DNA from: F23-B02 sp963627445
GTDB lineage: Bacteria; Bacillota; Clostridia; Oscillospirales; Oscillospiraceae
NCBI GenBank assembly: GCA_963627445.1
Contig: CAVGBM010000079.1
Coordinates: 1-17,645, forward strand
Direction: 5' to 3'
Length of the DNA: 17,645 nucleotides
The notes under the pieces are model-generated. The model saw only the letters and a program-made list of their open reading frames with translations, made no database searches and was not told the origin of the DNA. A program made the position numbers and the translations under genes. Positions within the stretch are counted from its first letter, which is position 1. Each line of letters starts with the position of its first letter. Below, in pieces: positions 14,965 to 17,645 of the stretch.

Positions 14965-16356
14965 TTAAATATTCTCATCTGCAACCGGTTTGGCACGCAG
15001 CTGCCACTTCGCCGCCATACCACGCCGACGGTGGAAAAGTATGTAGTACAAAACCATGCAAATTGAGGTCAGCGCCCATGTGATCGGATAAACCACTGCC
15101 ACGCCGGTCACGCTGGGTGCCTGCGGCACGATCACAAACAGTAATGCCGTTCGGATAAGACAGATGTTCAAAAGAACGATCAGCATCGGCATCTTGGATT
15201 TTCCGACACCGCGCATGCTGTCGCCGAATACCTGAAAAATCGGGTAAATAAAATAGAACGGGAAAGTCACACTGATGATCTGACACCCCAATTGGATAAC
15301 GGACTCATCCCTCACAAAAACTCGGAAAAGCTGCTCTCCAAAGGGAAGACAGACACATGCCGTTGCCGCCGCCAGCAGCATAGACATTGCGGCGCATTGA
15401 ACCGTTCCCTTGCGGACGCGTTCCCAGCTTCCGGCACCTGAGTTTTGACCGGCAAACGTCATAATGGATTGCCCCAGTGCAACGATCGGCAGATAGACAA
15501 GCAATTCCACCTTGAAATATGCCGTGAAAGCGGCGATCGCATCTTCGCCGAAGGAATTGATGTGATACTGAACCATCACGTTAGACAGCGTAATGACCAG
15601 CGACTGAACACCGGCCGGCATGCCGACCGAAACGGTCTGCTTAAGAAGCTTGCCGTCAAAAGCGATCTTAGCCGGACGCAGCGCGTAAGCGGGATCCAAC
15701 CGCGCAAGACAGATCAGGACCATTATAGCCGATACAGTCTGCGAGATCAGCGTTGCCCATGCGACACCGTTCACGCCGTCATCCAACACGCGAATAAACA
15801 GGTAGTCCATTGCAACGTTCAATAGACCACCTACAAGCTGTGCATACAGCGGGCTTTTGGAGTCACCTAGCGCACGCAGAATACCAGAACCAAAATTGTA
15901 AGCGACAACAGACAGAAATGACAGAAAGTATATCCGCAGATAGCCTGTGGCGCTGGATAAAAGCTCTGCCGGCGTGCGCACCAGTCGCAGGTAAACCGGA
16001 GCAAGCAGATAACCGAGCAGCATCATCAGCAGACCGCTGACGATGATCATTGCCGCAGTGTTGTGGATGGCGCGACTGAGACGCTCTGTGTCTTTACTGC
16101 CGAAGATCTGTGCGATCACGATCCCGGAGCCGACACCGATCCCTCCGAAAACGCCAACAAGGCAGGTGATCAGCAGACTGCTGGCACCTACTGCGGCAGA
16201 TGCGGACTTGCCGATGAAGTTTCCGACAAAAATCAGATCGACCGTGTTGTAGAGCTGCTGGACAAGCAAACCTGCCAATAATGGCAACGCGAAAAGCAGC
16301 AGTGATTTCCATATGGTGCCGGATGTAAGATCGCGACGGTTACTCATTGTACGCAT
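14965..16356 (-). CDS. MATE-family efflux transporter
   Basis: A 463-residue polytopic membrane protein with about twelve helices in two repeats. Typical MATE sequences are visible: LFALPLLAGLLVQQLYNTVD (20-39), GASSLLIT, GIGVGSG, GILRALGDSK in the first half and GVGKSKMPM in the second. Members export cationic drugs, dyes, metabolites or siderophores in exchange for Na+ or H+. Here the gene lies inside a solute-importer operon and next to a methyltransferase, which suggests that it exports a product of the pathway or a toxic by-product. ATG at 16356 is preferred because AAGGGG lies 7 nt upstream; the ATG three codons later is possible. The longer frame to 16515 overlaps methyltransferase 1 and is rejected. 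It begins 11 bp after that gene. The transported substrate is unknown. Confidence 0.9.
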   Translation of the reverse strand: MRTMSNRRDLTSGTIWKSLLLFALPLLAGLLVQQLYNTVDLIFVGNFIGKSASAAVGASSLLITCLVGVFGGIGVGSGIVIAQIFGSKDTERLSRAIHNTAAMIIVSGLLMMLLGYLLAPVYLRLVRTPAELLSSATGYLRIYFLSFLSVVAYNFGSGILRALGDSKSPLYAQLVGGLLNVAMDYLFIRVLDDGVNGVAWATLISQTVSAIMVLICLARLDPAYALRPAKIAFDGKLLKQTVSVGMPAGVQSLVITLSNVMVQYHINSFGEDAIAAFTAYFKVELLVYLPIVALGQSIMTFAGQNSGAGSWERVRKGTVQCAAMSMLLAAATACVCLPFGEQLFRVFVRDESVIQLGCQIISVTFPFYFIYPIFQVFGDSMRGVGKSKMPMLIVLLNICLIRTALLFVIVPQAPSVTGVAVVYPITWALTSICMVLYYILFHRRRGMAAKWQLRAKPVADENI

Positions 16357-16367
16357 TGATCCGCCCC

Positions 16368-17159
16368 TTATCGCAGGGGCTTTTCCGCGCAGACCATAAA
16401 TGTGTAGATTGGAGCATCCCGCTCCCAATCCAGGGGATCGAGCACATTGGGGCCAATGTCGTCGATAATTTTCTTTACCTCCATGCCAAGCCCCTGCAAA
16501 ACGGCGCGGTCCCATTCCGGCCGCCGCTCTTTGGAAAGCGGGAGCGAATAAGCGGCCTGCTCAAGCTCGGCCACACGCAGCGCAGGGAGATCCCCCGCAT
16601 GGTGGTGCGGCGTGTGCTTGGCGTGGAAAGCAGCATGTGCAGCCTCTTTTGCTGCGCGCAGCTTATCATCGTAAAGGTACAGATACCAGTTGGCGTCAAA
16701 ATAGACCATCCTGCCGCCGGGAGCCAATACGCGGTTCCATTCGGAAAGTGCCTGCTCGGGATACTCCAAGTTCCAGACCACATTCCGGCTGACGACAAGG
16801 TCGAAGCTTTCGTCCTCAAAAGGAAGAAACTCGCCTCTGTGCAGCACAAAGTTAACCTGCGCACCGTAGCTTTCCGCATTAGCCTCAGCGTGCCAGAGCA
16901 TGTGCTGCGTTACGTCCACGGCGGTCACATCATGCCCGGCCAGCGAAAGATTAATGGCGAAAAATCCGGGGCCGGTGCCCACATCCAGAATGCGAAGCCT
17001 GTCCTTTTGCGGGGCATAAGACAAGATCAGCTCTCGCCATGCGTCGCGCCGCCAGTCGTTCATTTCTGCAATATTTTGTGCGCTGTAGCTATGCGCTCTG
17101 TCCGTCCAATAGGATGTCAGCGTATCCAGTACAGCGATCGTTTCCTTTTCTCCCTGCAT
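16368..17159 (-). CDS. Class I SAM-dependent methyltransferase with His-rich stretch (operon copy 1)
   Basis: A 263-residue Rossmann-fold methyltransferase. It shows motif I LDVGTGPGFF (58-67), VDVTQ (81-85), RGEFLPF (108-114), FDLVVSRNV (119-127), LAPGGRMVYFDANW (145-158) and a C-terminal segment ending ERDAPIYTF. It is a paralogue of the last gene of the operon, which shares motif I, VVSRNV, FDANW and the RP-[DE]-[FW]-D patch in the same order. Between FDANW and that patch it has six His in 13 residues (H175, H179, H182, H185-187), absent from the paralogue and a possible metal-binding loop. ATG at 17159 is chosen because AAGGGG lies 9 nt upstream; ATG at 17201 has no Shine-Dalgarno sequence and would lie very close to the promoter. 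It is the first gene of the eight-gene operon. The substrate is unknown; aminocarboxypropyl transfer is an alternative chemistry for such folds. Confidence 0.85.
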   Translation of the reverse strand: MQGEKETIAVLDTLTSYWTDRAHSYSAQNIAEMNDWRRDAWRELILSYAPQKDRLRILDVGTGPGFFAINLSLAGHDVTAVDVTQHMLWHAEANAESYGAQVNFVLHRGEFLPFEDESFDLVVSRNVVWNLEYPEQALSEWNRVLAPGGRMVYFDANWYLYLYDDKLRAAKEAAHAAFHAKHTPHHHAGDLPALRVAELEQAAYSLPLSKERRPEWDRAVLQGLGMEVKKIIDDIGPNVLDPLDWERDAPIYTFMVCAEKPLR

Positions 17160-17215
17160 TTGTGTTATCCCCTTGTGTGCAAGCTGTTTTCCGCAATACA
17201 TGTCACGGATAGTGA

Positions 17216-17228
17216 TGTTATTATAACA
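17216..17228. promoter_or_regulatory. 6-1-6 palindrome overlapping the operon -10: candidate operator
   Basis: TGTTAT-T-ATAACA is a perfect 13-bp palindrome that contains the whole -10 hexamer of the operon promoter (17220-17225). Binding there would block RNA polymerase. The geometry and AT content recall Fur-superfamily boxes, but those are usually 7-1-7 and the sequence does not match a known consensus. Confidence 0.5.
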
Positions 17229-17249
17229 ATCGCCCGGATAGAATGTAAG
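17220..17249 (-). promoter_or_regulatory. Promoter of the eight-gene methyltransferase/transport operon
   Basis: On the minus strand CTTACA (17244-17249, four of six matches) and a perfect TATAAT (17220-17225) are separated by 18 bp. The expected transcript start near 17213 leaves a leader of about 54 nt before the chosen ATG at 17159. No other clear promoter was seen inside the operon, whose genes are separated by at most 27 bp. Confidence 0.6.
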
Positions 17250-17261
17250 CCCCCCGGGGGG
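17250..17261. repeat. Short GC palindrome CCCCCCGGGGGG
   Basis: A 12-bp perfect palindrome of six C and six G just upstream of the -35 of the operon promoter. It has no loop and no T tract, so it is not a terminator. Its role, if any, is unknown. Confidence 0.6.
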
Positions 17262-17294
17262 ATGAAATTTTCAATTTTCGGGGTTGGGAATAAA

Positions 17295-17330
17295 GAAAAC
17301 AGCAGGCATCATTTGATACCTGCTGTTTTC
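17295..17330 (-). terminator. Hairpin terminator, copy 2 of the flanking palindrome
   Basis: A 16-bp stem (17295-17310 with 17315-17330) surrounds an ATTT loop. It has one C-A mismatch when read as plus-strand RNA but a G-U pair in minus-strand RNA, so it is fully paired only in the minus transcript. It starts 9 bp after the stop of the partial gene at 17340 and is followed on that strand by TTTATT, fitting a terminator for that gene. It differs from 9014-9049 at only two of 36 positions. Confidence 0.75.
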
Positions 17331-17339
17331 GTCTCCGCC

Positions 17340-17645
17340 TCAATGCGGGGGGTAAAATTGTCGCAGCCACTCCGGCTGTTCGTCTATGCTATCTTCGAGC
17401 TTTGCAAGCGTCCGCTTGCCGACTCTGCGGTCGAGGATGGCGAACATCCGCACGATAGGGTCGGGGGACTGGATGCTCAGCTCAATGCTTTGGTTGCGGT
17501 AGCCCTCAAGCGCAGTGCAAAACTCCTCATCGGTGTATTCGCTGCGCTCGGTCATCGGAATTTTGCTCAGAAGCTCCCAAAACTCGCTCTGGCAGCGAAT
17601 ACTACAAGCTCGTCCGCGCGATTGATAAAGCGGTTGCAAAGGAAA
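17340..17645 (-). CDS. 3' part of a hypothetical gene, cut by the window edge
   Basis: An open frame enters from the right edge and stops at TGA (17340-17342). About 101 residues are visible. The C-terminal part contains SIELSIQSPDPIVRMFAILD followed by RRVGKRTL, which reminds me of the C-terminus of SF0329-family proteins (function unknown); this is from memory and uncertain. The first 15 or so visible residues look less protein-like and are Arg/Cys-rich. No ATG with a Shine-Dalgarno sequence is seen inside the window, and a TTG at 17639 has nothing to support it. The gene either continues beyond the edge or is a 5'-truncated remnant. Termination is provided by the hairpin at 17295-17330. 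Confidence 0.45.
   Translation of the reverse strand, partial: FPLQPLYQSRGRACSIRCQSEFWELLSKIPMTERSEYTDEEFCTALEGYRNQSIELSIQSPDPIVRMFAILDRRVGKRTLAKLEDSIDEQPEWLRQFYPPH

Noticed and set aside
9012..17330. Attachment sites or CRISPR repeats formed by the two identical palindromes
   Set aside because: There are only two copies 8 kb apart, both palindromic and placed as terminators, and no integrase, transposase or cas gene is seen.
17580..17645. Plus-strand open frame reaching the right edge with protein-like residues (EYYKLVRAIDKAVAKE)
   Set aside because: No start codon with a Shine-Dalgarno sequence precedes it and it is antisense to the minus-strand frame; it cannot be judged without sequence beyond the edge.

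Overview
The window looks like chromosomal DNA of a moderately GC-rich Gram-positive anaerobe of the Clostridia, probably Oscillospiraceae/Ruminococcaceae. The grounds are the EFR1-type flavodoxin/ferredoxin fusion, the EF-G-like second translocase homologue, Gram-positive-type Shine-Dalgarno sequences and a lipoprotein-type binding protein. The genus cannot be fixed from the sequence alone. I see no rRNA, tRNA, CRISPR array or insertion sequence.

Layout. (1) Positions 1-5426, minus strand. rlmB (23S rRNA 2'-O-methyltransferase) is followed after 25 bp by a large membrane protein that reads as a P1B-type metal ATPase with all its catalytic motifs lost. Next comes a gene for an EF-G-like GTPase with its own near-consensus promoter, and then a 59-residue single-span membrane ORF lying between two hairpin terminators. 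(2) 5427-5575 is a divergent promoter region with an inverted repeat. (3) 5576-8998, plus strand: a rhomboid-like membrane protein with a C-terminal zinc ribbon, a membrane-anchored PQQ-type beta-propeller protein, and an EFR1-family flavodoxin/2x[4Fe-4S] protein, ended by a perfect 18-bp hairpin. (4) 9062-17159, minus strand: a tightly packed eight-gene operon read from right to left. Its order is SAM-dependent methyltransferase 1, MATE exporter, two Nik/Dpp/Opp-type permeases, a lipoprotein binding protein, two ABC ATPases, and methyltransferase 2. (5) 17340-17645, minus strand: the 3' part of an unrelated gene cut by the window edge.

The operon in region 4 is the most interesting part. It pairs an exporter, a complete solute importer of the nickel/metallophore/peptide class, and two paralogous SAM-dependent enzymes at its two ends, one with a His-rich stretch. 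A plausible but unproven reading is a make-export-reimport system for a small molecule, possibly metal-binding. The operon has one visible promoter, whose -10 element sits inside a perfect 6-1-6 palindrome that could be an operator. It is bracketed by two almost identical 36-nt palindromic hairpins, at 9014-9049 and 17295-17330, in the same orientation. This suggests either a dispersed terminator/palindrome family or a cassette inserted between two copies.

Starts were reassigned where a good Shine-Dalgarno sequence favours an internal codon. This affects rlmB, the rhomboid-like gene, the propeller gene, both permeases, the MATE gene and both methyltransferases.
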